Below the pieces are notes generated by a model. It worked only from the letters and a program-made list of their open reading frames with translations. It had not been told where the DNA came from and made no database searches. Shown one piece after another: positions 36,181 through 46,944 of a stretch of DNA of 64,000 nucleotides (the first letter of the stretch is position 1; the number at the start of each line of letters is the position of its first letter). A program made the translations under genes and the position numbers. The DNA is from Clarkia xantiana subsp. parviflora (lineage: Eukaryota; Streptophyta; Magnoliopsida; Myrtales; Onagraceae), in contig JAPTYO010000007.1 of assembly GCA_036873135.1 (NCBI GenBank), positions 18,954,763 through 19,018,762 of the forward strand. The letters are read 5' to 3'.

Positions 36181-37994
36181 GATTGGCACTTCGTTACATG
36201 GTATCCGAGCCACTCTCGTAATAGCGCGGTACGAGTCAAGATCGGGATTGAAGAACTTGGATACTCTAAATATGGATGTTGTCGGCCGTATAGCTGGAAC
36301 TAGTATGGAGTTACTCAACACGTCCAATTACCGAATCTGGAAGTTTTGCATGGAGTCGTATCTTGTGAGTGAAGACTTGTGGGACGTCGTTGGAGGGAGC
36401 GAAACCATCGCGCCGAAGGAGACCGCTGCAAATGGTGAAGCGATCAAGCGCTGGAAGCGGAGGAGTGCCAATGCGGAGTTTGCCTTGAAGAGGTCGATAT
36501 CGTCAGCGGTGTTTTAGAATATCTCACGATGCACCTCTGCCAGTTCGATCTGGAAGACGCTAGACCAGCTATACAACAAGAAGAACGAGGCGCGGTTACA
36601 GATGTTGGAGACGGATCTGGCGAACGCAAAACAGGGTGAGTCTTCGATTCACAGTTCTTTCTAAAGGTGGAGAATTTATGTTCATAAATTAATCTACTCA
36701 ACCCGGAGGTCCCAATTTCGGAGGCGCGGATAAAACAGTCAATTATTCGGGGATTACGTTCCGAGTATATACCGTTCATTACATCGATTCAAGGGTGGGT
36801 TCAACAACCATCCTTGGAGGAGTTTGAGAACCTTCTATTCGTTGGCTAAGCAAATGGCAGTGATCAAGCTGGAGGAAGATCAGTGCGCACTCGTGGCTCA
36901 AGTACAAGAGAATGACGCCGGGAAAAAGGTTGGTGGGAATGCGGAGTCGTCTCGCAGGAAATATTTCAAGTGTTACCGGTGTGGGAAGCCTGGACATCTG
37001 AAGAGAAATTGTCGGACTAGACTGAAGGAAAGTAATATGGTGGAATCTAAGACTTCAACCGAAGATGAAGAATGTGAAAAATATTTTCTAGCCAATACCA
37101 CTTGCACATGTGCATTCACAGCTCGAAACTTGGGAAATTAGTGGATTGTCAGTTCCGGTTGTGGTCATCATCTTACTGGAGATGTGAATTAACTTTTGAA
37201 TATTCGTCGGCACAAAGGAAAAGAATTTATACTCACGTCGGATGATACCGTTCACCATGTTGAGAAGGAAGGTACTGTTGTAATTAACAGTAGCAGTGGG
37301 ACATCGATCAAGCTCAATAGTGTTTATCATGTTCCCGGGATGAAGATAAATCTCATTTCAGTGGCAAACGCATTTGATTCAGGTATGTATGTTTTATTTG
37401 GTCCGAATGATGTGAAATTTCTCAAGAACGTAGAGATGATCAAAGCGGATGTAGTTCACATCGGTGAGCGAGTAGACGACTTGTTCGTGATACCGGCTTC
37501 AAGTAAGAAAACTTCTTCAAATAAGGTTCATGGAAAAAGGGGGAGTTCGATTCCTTGTGGAGACGTCCACGGAGGAGCCGATGATAAACAAGTAGTAAAG
37601 AAAGGATCGAGAAGATCAATCATTAAGTCAGTTCTCGATCAGGATAAAAGTCGCATATGTGCTTATTCTTGCTTCCTTACAAGTCCGGTAGTTGAGAATC
37701 GATCTTTACCTCAAGATGAATATAAAGAAGAGTCGGATTTGGAGATGTCTACGGGAGTCAAAGTGATGTCGTCGTCTCCGGGAGCGGATCGTCGACACGG
37801 TATTTCACCGTTGAACAATAATTTGGTCTTCGGTAAAGGAGGAATATACAAGGCATCAAGAGAAGTGATAAAAACAGTTTCAAAGCCACGAGTCGATCGA
37901 GACAGAAAAGTGCGATTGAAGAATCGAGAGTGGCACGGACCGGAGTGCAACATGACAAAAAGAAACAAGAAGGAAAGTCAATGTTGAGGGGGAG

Positions 37995-38406
37995 TGTTAA
38001 GATCAACATTAACTTACCTTCATGAGCTAAAACTAATTTACCATCATGGGCCAAGACTACCATCATGGGCCAAAGCTTAAGATTTGGGCTAGAAGAGTTG
38101 GTCCATGATGAAGAATGATCTAGAGAGTATGCTAAGGTTATGTGTCTAGATAATTCTAGGAATTAAATAATTGTGTGAAATTCTAGAGAGTTTCTAGGGT
38201 GTTCTTAGTCTAGAGGTTTCTAAATGTCTAGGCATTTCTTTAGGCAACTATAAATTGAAGTGGAGTCATTTGTAGTAAGTAAAAACACCACCACAACTAA
38301 ATCCACCACCACACGTTGTAAGAGTCTCCTATCATATTTAGAGTAAGAGAGTTATATATATACGAATTCTTCTCTTATTGTAGCAGTACGGTCTTGGGCA
38401 AGTGCA
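37995..38406 (+). repeat. LTR 2 (3')
   Basis: 412 bp. It differs from LTR 1 at scattered bases (for example CTTCATGAGC for CTTTATGGGC). It is followed by about 540 bp of flank that recurs after LTR 3. Confidence 0.9.
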
Positions 38407-38946
38407 AATACAAACATATGTCGAAGATGAGTTGGTAAGTATCTGGTCTTGGATTTGGTTCTTCTTCCCAGTAATCACCTTCAGCTAGGGTTGACTTGGA
38501 AGTCTTTCTTAACAAAAAAAAAAGACTTGGAAATCTTCCCACTAACAACATATACGATAGTAACATTCAGTTTCCACTTAATTAATTATTGGTTTCTGAG
38601 TCCAACGCGATTCATGGAAAAGTAAGTGAAAGGACAATAACAAAGACATTTTAAGCTTCTATAAATAAAAAAAGACATTTTAAGTATATCCACAAATTAT
38701 TTTATTTTATATTGCATATGAAAAAACTTCTTTCATATCAATCTGAACCATCATTCACAAGTGCGTTTTCCTCAATTGGTGGGTATAACAACATTTTGTC
38801 ACCTACTGGCACTTGATGGATCTTTCCATATAATACTCCACAATGGGTCTTTACTGTATGTGTGCTTATATACCGCCCAAGAGAAGATATTGAGGCCTAC
38901 AAATTGAACATCCAATGGGAAAAATGCTATGTTGTTATATATTTAT

Positions 38947-39144
38947 AGGTTAAGATCACAATAGGGGCATGAATGTTTGCCCATGTTGCCAAAAGGGGTC
39001 TGAATTGAAAAAACGTATTATTAAGGGCCTGAATTTTGAGTTTTGTGTATAAATGAGGTATCCGTCTATTTTTTTTTGTTAAAAGTGACGGAAAGTGGTC
39101 ACATGTTTGGCATGTGACCGAAAATAATTTGAAAACCCGAAAAT
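38947..39144. mobile_element. Truncated copy of the 41144-41967 foldback MITE
   Basis: It starts AGGTTAAGATCACAATAGGG after TATATTTAT and follows the left arm of the element at 41144 nearly base for base. It stops at ACCCGAAAAT, where foreign Copia DNA begins. It is the end of the first copy of a large duplication. Confidence 0.85.
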
Positions 39145-39304
39145 AAAATCGTCTTACAGTTTCGAATCGGGGAACCGGAGAGAACGTCTCTTCATAATCG
39201 ATGCCATGTTGTTGCGAGTAGCCCTTGGCTACTAGTCTTGCTTTGTGCTTTTGTGCGCTCCCATCAACACTACGTTTTGTCTTGAATATCCACTTCAAGT
39301 CAAT
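39145..39304 (-). mobile_element. Copia reverse-transcriptase fragment, 160 bp
   Basis: Minus-strand reading gives the opening of a Copia reverse transcriptase: [50 protein letters not shown]. It comes from an element unrelated to the gag-only one around it, and sits exactly between the two duplicated blocks. Confidence 0.88.
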
Positions 39305-39871
39305 GTAGAGATGATCAAGGCGGATGTAGTTCACATCGGTGAGCGAGTGGACGACTTGTTCGTGATACCGGCTTCAAGTAAGAAAACTTCTTCAAATAAG
39401 GTTCATGGAAAAAGGGAGAGTTCGATTCCTTGCGGAGACGTCCACGGAGGAGCCGATGATAAACAAGTAGTAAAGAAAGGATCGAGAAGATCAATCATTA
39501 AGTCAGTTCTCGATCAGGATAAAAGTCGCATATGTGCTTATTCTTGCTTCCTTACAAGTCTGGTAGTTGAGAATCGATCTTTACCTCAAGATGAAGATAA
39601 AGAAGAGTCGGACTTGGAGATGTCTACGGGAGTCAAAGTGATGTCGTCGTCACCGGGAGCGGATCATCGACACGGTATTTCACCGTTGAACAATAATTTG
39701 GTCTTCGGTAAAGGAGGAATATACAAGGCATCAAGGGAAGTGATAAAAAACAGTTTCAAAGCCACGAGTCGATCGAGACAGAAAAGTGCGATTGAAGAAT
39801 CGAGAGTGGCACGGACCGGAGTGCAACATTGACAAAAAGAAACAAGAAGGAAAGCCAATGTTGAGGGGAAG

Positions 39872-40603
39872 TGTTAAGATCAACATTAACTTACCTTCAT
39901 GAGCTAAAACTAATTTACCATCATGGGCCAAAGCTTAAGATTTGGGCTAGAAGAGTTGGTCCATGATGAAGAATGGTCTAGAGAGTACGCTAAGGTTATG
40001 TGTCTAGATAATTCTAGGAATTAAATAATTGTATGAAATTCTAGAGAGTTTCTAGGGTGTTCTTAGTCTAGAGGTTTCTAAGAGCATCCATAATGCAAGA
40101 CAAAAATGAAGGACAACTCCTCCATGTGGCAAGATGGGTTGTCCATTTGCATTGGAGATGGACAAATTTTTTTGTCAAATCCCTCTAAGGAGGGATTCAC
40201 TCTCTCACATCCCATCATTAATATTGTGAGAGAGTATAGTAGAAAAAAATGTTAATTTTATTATTATTTAAAAGAATATGTAGGTCCAAGTTGGTAGACA
40301 CCATTGAAGTAGTAATAGACAACCTCAAGACACTTTTTTATTTTATTATATATTGATTATGTGGCACTTATGTGGCATAAAATGGGATAGAAGTTGGGGT
40401 TATGCATTGTGGATGCTCTAAATGTCTAGACATTTCTTTAGGCAACTATAAATAGAAGTGGAGTCATTTGTAGTAAGTAAAAACACCACCACAACTAGAT
40501 CCACCACCACACGTTGTAAGAGTCTCCTATCATATTTAGAGTAAGAGAGTTATATATATACGAATTCTTCTTTTATTGTAGAAGTACGGCTTGGGCAAGT
40601 ACA
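39872..40603 (+). repeat. LTR 3, interrupted by a MITE
   Basis: A third LTR-length match starting TGTTAAGATC, ending GGGCAAGTACA (LTR ends elsewhere are GTGCA). It is split by the 337-bp MITE at 40082-40418. Confidence 0.88.
40082..40418. mobile_element. PIF/Harbinger (Tourist-like) MITE, 337 bp
   Basis: The ends GAGCATCCATAATGC and GCATTGTGGATGCTC are inverted repeats with one mismatch. It is flanked by TAA on both sides (40079-40081, 40419-40421), the standard Harbinger target duplication. LTR 2 carries the uninterrupted site. Confidence 0.93.
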
Positions 40604-41143
40604 AATACAAACATTTGTCGAAGATGAGTCGGTAAGTATCTGGTCTTGGATTTGGTTCTTCTTCCCAGTAATCACCTTCAGCTACGGTTGACTTGGAAGT
40701 CTTTCTTAACAAAAAAGAAAAACTTGGAAATCTTCCCACTAACAACATATACGATAGTAACATTCAGTTTCCACTTAATTAATTATTGGTTTCTGAGTCC
40801 AACGCGATTCATGGAAAAGTAAGTGAAAGGACAATAACAAAGACATTTTAAGCTTCTATAAATAAAAAAAGACATTTTAAGTATATCCACAAATTATTTT
40901 ATTTTATATTGCATATGAAGAAACTTCTTTCATATCAATCTGAACCATCATTCACAAGTGCGTTTTCCTCAATTGGTGGGTATAACAACATTTTGTCACC
41001 TACTGGCACTTGATGGATCTTTCCATATAATACTCCACCATGGGTCTTTACTGTATGTGTGCTTATATACCGCCCAAGAGAAGATATTGAGGCCTACAAA
41101 TTGAACATCCAATGGGAAAAATGCTATGTTGTTATATATTTAT

Positions 41144-41967
41144 AGGTTAAGAACACAATAGGGGCATGAATGTTTGCCAATGTTGCCAAAAGGGGTCTGA
41201 ATTGAAAAAACGTATTATTAAGGGCCTGAATTTTGAGTTTTGTGTATAAATGAGGTCTCCGTCTATTTTTTTTGTTAAAAGTGACGGAAAGTGGTCACAT
41301 GTTTGGCATGTGACCGAAAATAATTTGAAAACCCGAAAATTCCCTTTGACCAAAGTGTGTCCCTCACATGTTTGAACTAAAAAGACGAAAATACCCTTTA
41401 AGCCACCACAGCTCCGGCGACCACCACCACCCGGCTCCGGCGACCACCACCCATCTCCGGCGACCACCACCCCAGCTCTGGCAACCCTAACCTCCCTCCG
41501 TCGACCCAAAAAAGCTCCGATCGGAGCCACATAGCTCCGATTCGGGGCCACGGAGCTCCGATCGGAGCTTTTTGGCTCCGATCGGAGCTTTTTTGGGTCG
41601 CCGGAGGGGGGTTTTGGCCGCCGGAGCTGGGGTGGTGGTCGCCGGAGCTGGGGTGGTGGTCGCTGGAGATGGAGTGGTGGTCGTCGGAGCTGGGGTGGTG
41701 GTCGGTGGCCGTGGCCGTGGTGGCCTTAATAAGGGCATAATTAGTGTGCAAGGGTATTTTAGACATTTCACATTTCATTAATTAAACTGATAAATTGTAT
41801 AATAATTGCAAAAGGGTAATTCTGTCATTTCACGTGGTTCCGTTGCATTTAACAGCAAATTTGAACGAAAACTCGATTATCAACAAAAATAAAAATTTAA
41901 TACGGTTTTTCAATTCATATCCCTTTTGTTAACATGGACAAACATTCATGCCCCTATTTCTTAACCC
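41144..41967. mobile_element. Foldback MITE (GGGTTAA class), 824 bp
   Basis: The left end AGGTTAAGAACACAATAGG and right end CTATTTCTTAACCC are inverse matches. It is flanked by a perfect 9-bp duplication TATATTTAT (41135-41143, 41968-41976). It is closely related to 11216-11973, including the GC-rich palindromic core (41405-41725) built of CCGGCGACCACCACC and its complement. Open frames over the core on both strands are artefacts. Confidence 0.93.
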
Positions 41968-42573
41968 TATATTTATAATCCTACATTTCGATAACCAGAA
42001 GTGTGGAAGCAAGGTTAGGTGAGACTTTTCATCTAGTAGTAGATAGTAGATTAACACTAACATTTTATCCAAAAATACAACCATGAGCATAGTCACTTGG
42101 GTGGAATTCCGTTGAAAACCCGATAGATACATACAGATGAAGAGCCTTGATTTGATCGCTCATCGATTCCTTCTATATTTCTCATATTTGAATTAACAGA
42201 ATACCTCAACCAAGAAAATTCAACCACAAACAAACAACAATACCTCAAATAAATTCTCAACATTAGAGCCATTCGACCAAAGATGAAATAAGAATGACAA
42301 AAACAAGTTAACATGAGAGAATGATGTCAAAGATGACTTAAGATAAGCACTTTGGTGTGGCTGAGACGCATTAACCCTTGCACAACCGCATGTGAGGCCT
42401 CCCCAAACACGGAGCAGAGATTCACATAAACAAGCTAAACTAATCAATAAGTATATTGACTCTGTTTACTTGGAAGGCTCTGCTTCTTCTTACATCAACG
42501 TTCAATCATCAACTAACCTCCCATTTAATGTAGTAGGTAGGTAATCAGTTCATATCACGGTGGCTATAAATTA
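41968..42573. other. Intergenic DNA
   Basis: No gene is recognised. A slightly GC-richer stretch at 42340-42425 is open on the minus strand, but the reading matches nothing I know. Confidence 0.45.
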
Positions 42574-43090
42574 GGGTTAATAGGTCTTTTGGTCCATGAT
42601 GTTTGACAACTTTTGGGTTTTGGTCAATGATGTTTTTTTTTACCTAGTTTTGGTACCATATGTTTGCAGATTTTTTTTAGTTTTGGTCTAAACGTTACAT
42701 TCCGTCCATTTTTTGACATGTACAAGTCACGTGATCCATCCTAAACTTTCAATTTTGTTCAATTTAGTCCCTCTAATACTTTCCTAACATTTTTTTTGTT
42801 CAATTTAGTCCCGAAGTTTCAAAAATTCAATTGGACCTATTGTCCAATTGGGGTCAATTTTGAAACTTCGGGACTAAATTGAACAATTAAAAGGTTAAGA
42901 AAGTATTAGAGGGACTAAATTTAAAGTTTAGAGTGGATCACGTAACTTGAACATGTCAAAAAATGGACGGAATGTAACGGTTAGACCAAAACTAGAAAAA
43001 ATCTGCAAACATATGGTACCAAAACTAGGTAAAAAAAACATCATTGACCAAAACCCAAAAGTTGTCAAACATCATGACCAAATTAACCCA
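42574..43090. mobile_element. Near-perfect foldback MITE upstream of the intact kinase
   Basis: The whole element is one hairpin: the left arm (GGGTTAATAGGTCTTTTGGT...) and the reverse of the right arm (GGGTTAATTTGGTCATGATG...) stay aligned for roughly 250 bp each around a short loop near 42840. It is flanked by a perfect 8-bp ATAAATTA (42566-42573, 43091-43098). It ends 172 bp before the ATG of kinase copy 3. Such long hairpins can be sources of small RNAs; that is inference here. Confidence 0.93.
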
Positions 43091-43203
43091 ATAAATTAAA
43101 TATGGTGGGTGAAGACTTACCAAACGTTTTGCTTATTATATTAGCTAGGGTCCACACTTTACAAGTAGATTGACTGAGGGCATTAAAAAAAGAGTACGTT
43201 GAG

Positions 43204-43211
43204 CTATTTAA
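43204..43211 (+). promoter_or_regulatory. Possible TATA element of kinase copy 3
   Basis: CTATTTAAGA lies about 55 bases before the chosen ATG, near the place where copies 2 and 4 have TATAAAT. The surrounding leader is less like the other copies. Confidence 0.4.
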
Positions 43212-43261
43212 GAATACAACTACAACCTTTTTCAGAACATCGACTCATACGACTTTCAAAC

Positions 43262-46200
43262 ATGATTCTAAAAGCTTGTCTTGTGATCATCCTTAATCTC
43301 ATAGCTGCTGCAACTACACATAAAGCAGCAGCTTTGTTGATCACAAATGAAATAGATTACCAAGCCCTACTTTCCTTCAAAAAACAAATCATTTCTGACC
43401 CGTTCGATGTCTTCCATTCCTGGAACGACTCGGTGAGCTTTTGTGATTGGACGGGAGTTACTTGCGGGAAGAAGCATCACCGTGTTACCCGATTGAGATT
43501 CCCACAGCTTCAGCTGGCAGGTCCACTCTCTTCTTCTATAGGAAACCTTTCTTTCCTTAGACTTCTCAATCTCAATGACAATAGCTTCAAAGGAATACTA
43601 CCTCGAGAAATGAGTAATCTCTTTAGGTTGGAGGAGCTGTGGCTAGCCAATAACTCTTTCGCTGGAGAGTTACCCAAGAATCTCACTCACTTTCGTGTCC
43701 TATCAACACTGGTTGTAAATGGAAACTACCTTGAAGGTAAAATTCCAGTCGAGCTTGGTACACTACCCAAGATTAATTTTTTAAACCTTGGGAATAATCG
43801 TTTTACTGGAAATATACCTTCTTCGTTTGGTAATCTCTCAACACTCAAGTATCTTTTCTTACCCTACAATGACCTCCATGGAGATATACCATTCGAACTC
43901 GGACAACTTCCCAACTTGTCCATGCTTCACTTGTCTCGTAACCGTCTATCTGGTTCCATTCCCACTGTCCTCTTTAATATGTCTTCCCTTGTGATGTTAG
44001 CAGCCGTTCAAAACAATCTCACAGGAATCCTTCCTTCTGACATGTTCCTCACTCTACCAAATCTCCAAGAGCTTTTTCTAGGAATTAACTCATTTTCAGG
44101 GTCAATTCCATCATCCATATCCAATGCCTCAAACCTTATCAAGCTTGATATATCTATGAACTCTTTAGTTGGATCGGTTCCCGTGAACTTAGGAACAAGC
44201 TTTAATACGCTACAGTTTCTAAATTTTCATACGAACCGGCTAGGAACTGAAGGTGGAGATGACTGGAGATTTATCACCTCTATGACCAACTACACAAAGC
44301 TAGGTACACTGAGCGTCGGTAGCAACAATCTAAAGGGGGTCTTACCAAATTCTGTGGTGAATCTCTCAACAACACTTACACTACTTGACATCCGAGAAAA
44401 CATTTTATCAGGGGCTATACCTGAAGGGATAGGAAACCTGGTAAACTTGGGGTTTTTTGTTGTGAGCATGAATGAACTGTCTGGAAAAATTCCCGATGAC
44501 ATTGGGAAACTTTCCAATCTAAATCTTTTCAGCACATTCGGGAACAATATCTCAGGAAGAATTCCGCCTTCCATCGGTAACTTGACTTCTCTTACCATTC
44601 TTTTGTTAGGAAGAAACGTGTTTGAGGGAACTATTCCTGCTTCTTTGGGGAATTGCTCAAGTTTACTTCTCCTAGATCTTGTAGAGAACCAGCTTGATGG
44701 ACCAGTCCCTCAAGAACTTCTTGGACTTCCTTCCCTCGCAATCTCTTTAGGTTTAGGCAGGAACAGTTTGACAGGTCCAATGTCATCTCAAGTTGGTAAA
44801 CTAGTGAAACTTAGGAATTTAGATCTATCAAAGAATAATATGTATGGAGAAATTCCAGCCACTTTAGGGAACTGCTTGATGTTGGAAGCCCTCCAATTGC
44901 AAAGAAACAACTTCAGTGGGAGCCTTCCTTCTTCTTTGAAAAACTTAAGAAGCATGAAATTTCTTGATCTTTCTCAAAACAACCTGTCAGGGTCGATTCC
45001 TAGTTTCTTGGTTGGTATGCCTCTTCTTGAGTATTTGAATCTATCCTTCAACGTGTTTGAGGGTGAGGTGCCAAATGGAGGAATCTTCAATAACATCAGT
45101 GCAGTTTCACTTGTCGGGAATCACAAGCTTTGTGGGGGACCTTCAGTTTGGCAATTCCCACCGTGCAGTGGACGAAAGACACAAGGAAGAAGGTTGTTGC
45201 ATCAGAGAGTTGTAGTGGCAATTAGTACAACAATCGCAGTTTCATTACTATGTGTATGTGTCCTCATTGCGGTTCTTTACCGATCAAGAAAGTCGAGACA
45301 TCAAACAACTACTTTGTCCCCGGTCGAAGATCGGTACCTTCGGTTGTCTTACGGTGATCTATTTCAAGCAACAGACGGGTTCTCCAGCTCCAACGTTCTT
45401 GGAGATGGAAGCTTTGGTGTAGTCTACAAAGGTGTTCTAAGAAACAACGAAGAAGGCCAAATCATTGCCGTGAAGGTCCTCAAGCTTGAGGAAGAAAGGA
45501 GAGCACTCAAGAGCTTCATGGCCGAATGTGAAGCACTGAGGAATATACGGCATCGAAACCTCATAAAGACGATAACTTCGTGCTCAAGCATCGATTTTGC
45601 TGGAAACGAATTCAAAGCTTTGGTACTTGAATTCATGCCCAATGGAAGCCTCGAGAAATGGCTGCATCCGTATATCTCCACTGAGACAGGAGAAGGTAAT
45701 GCAGCTCCTAGATTAGGTCTGTTAGAGAGGTTGAACATAGTCATAGATATAGCTGCAGCACTGAATTATCTGCATCACCTCTGTCACACACCCATAATTC
45801 ACTGTGATTTGAAGCCCAGCAATGTTCTTCTCGACAGTGATATGTCAGCACGTCTGAGTGATTTTGGCCTTGCAACGTTTCTTATTGCTAAGGTCTCTCA
45901 GTCGCATTCTCAGACAATTTCCAATAGCATAAGAGGGACACTAGGCTATATTGCTCCAGGTACGTAATACCAAATTCAATGTTTCATTAAACCATAAATA
46001 AGCAGTTAGCTACTTTTTTTAAGTACTAACAAGTTTCTATATGCAATATTGTCCATAAATGAATGTAGAGTATGGTCTTGGTGGGGAAGTATCGACGAAT
46101 GGAGATGTCTATAGTTTCGGGATTTTACTACTCGAGATGTTCACTGGGAAAAAGCCTACTGACTCCATGTTTGAAGATAATTTCGGACTGCGTGAATATG

Positions 46201-46430
46201 TTGCTAAAGCTGTATCTGAAGAGAGGTTACTTGAAGTGGTAGATTCAGCTTTTCTACATTGGGAAGAAGAAGCAATATTGTATAAATGCTTGGCCATGAT
46301 ACTTCAACTTGGTATTACATGTTCTGCTGCACTGCCGATCGCGAGAATGGACATTGGAGATGCTGTTTTGAAGTTGCACAAAGCACGAGATCTATACCTT
46401 GATGGCACCGGAAATAGGGTTAATAACTAA
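43262..46430 (+). CDS. LRR receptor-like kinase, subfamily XII, non-RD (copy 3, intact)
   Basis: Probable plasma-membrane immune receptor: an extracellular LRR domain senses a ligand and an intracellular Ser/Thr kinase signals. Exons 43262-45959 and 46069-46430 give 1019 residues, normal for the family. Order: signal peptide ([17 protein letters not shown]), LRR N-cap with [16 protein letters not shown], more than 20 LRRs of ~24 residues (about 75-620), transmembrane helix near 650-670, and kinase from about 705. The kinase shows [40 protein letters not shown] and [11 protein letters not shown], the last spanning the single intron, a conserved XII position. HCD marks it as non-RD, like EFR and Xa21. 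I chose the second ATG (43262), not 43199, because it matches the copy 1 and 4 starts (MILK) and opens directly on the signal peptide. The last residues VNN and the stop come from an inserted foldback element. Relative to copy 2 about seven residues are missing near [10 protein letters not shown]. Confidence 0.93.
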
Positions 46431-46944
46431 AAAACTGTCCAACCCTATGTTAAAATTAAGTGTCTAAAGTTTGAAATATTAAAATGGACTATTCCAAGTT
46501 TCATTTTTGTTGAAATTTAGTGTCTTTGTGCGTCTTTTCATCTCAATTCAATCATTTTCATCAACCCACCAACTCACTCATAATCCATCACTGTTTACTT
46601 TTCACAAAATCGTCAAATTTCACCTAAGAATTGAATATTTTAAAAAAAAGTTTTTAGAAGAGTGATGTGGAGCCATTTTCCAATGACAATATAGCGAGAT
46701 TTACTTGCCCGGATGTGACCAACTTTTTAGGTAACAGTATCGGCAAGATGACGAGAATGGAATGTGTATGAGAGCTCGAATTTGACAGACGGTTTCGTCA
46801 GAATTGACTTATCTAAAGTAATCACACCGAGATACCAAATTTCAACAAAAATGAAACTTGGGTTACTCCATTTTAACATTTCAAACTTCAGACACTTAAT
46901 TTTAACATAGGGTAAACCTTGGACAGTTTTTTAGTTATTAACCC
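46417..46944. mobile_element. Foldback MITE inserted in the last exon of kinase copy 3
   Basis: It starts GGGTTAATAACTAAAAAACT and ends TTTTTTAGTTATTAACCC, with arms paired for about 110 bp (AAACTGTCC and GGACAGTTT are inverse). A perfect 9-bp CCGGAAATA flanks it (46408-46416, 46945-46953); the left copy lies in the kinase reading frame. The first 14 bases of the element are translated, and its TAA ends the protein at 46430. The middle is unique, AT-rich DNA. Confidence 0.95.

Larger units (their letters stand above)
35767..38406 (+). mobile_element. Gag-only Copia-type LTR retrotransposon
   Basis: LTR 1 is 35767-36180 and LTR 2 is 37995-38406; both start TGTTAAGATCAACATTAACT and end GGGCAAGTGCA. 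A primer-binding-like TGGTATCCGAGCC (36199-36211) follows LTR 1, and a purine tract TTGAGGGGGAG precedes LTR 2. The interior holds a decayed gag (36271-37140, frame broken, zinc knuckle CYRCGKPGHLKRNC), a protease-like WIVSSGCGHHLTGD and a pre-integrase YHVPGMKINLISVANAF. Integrase, reverse transcriptase and RNase H are absent. In the protease the usual aspartate of DSG reads S, so it should be inactive. The flanks show no 5-bp target duplication, consistent with later rearrangement. It must have moved with proteins from another element. Confidence 0.88.
39305..41143 (+). repeat. Second copy of the retroelement half with its 3' flank
   Basis: Sequence from GTAGAGATGATCAA (39305) repeats that from 37430: the non-gag 3' part of the element, its purine tract, a third LTR, and the flank down to the foldback element. 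The open frame of about 195 residues (39245-39832) is only this repeat. Homology continues to 41340 inside the foldback. The copy differs by a few substitutions, a missing 19-bp AGACTACCATCATGGGCCA unit, and one MITE insertion. Confidence 0.9.

Noticed and set aside
39245..39832. 195-residue open frame
   Set aside because: It is the duplicated 3' part of the gag-only retroelement fused to antisense reverse-transcriptase sequence.
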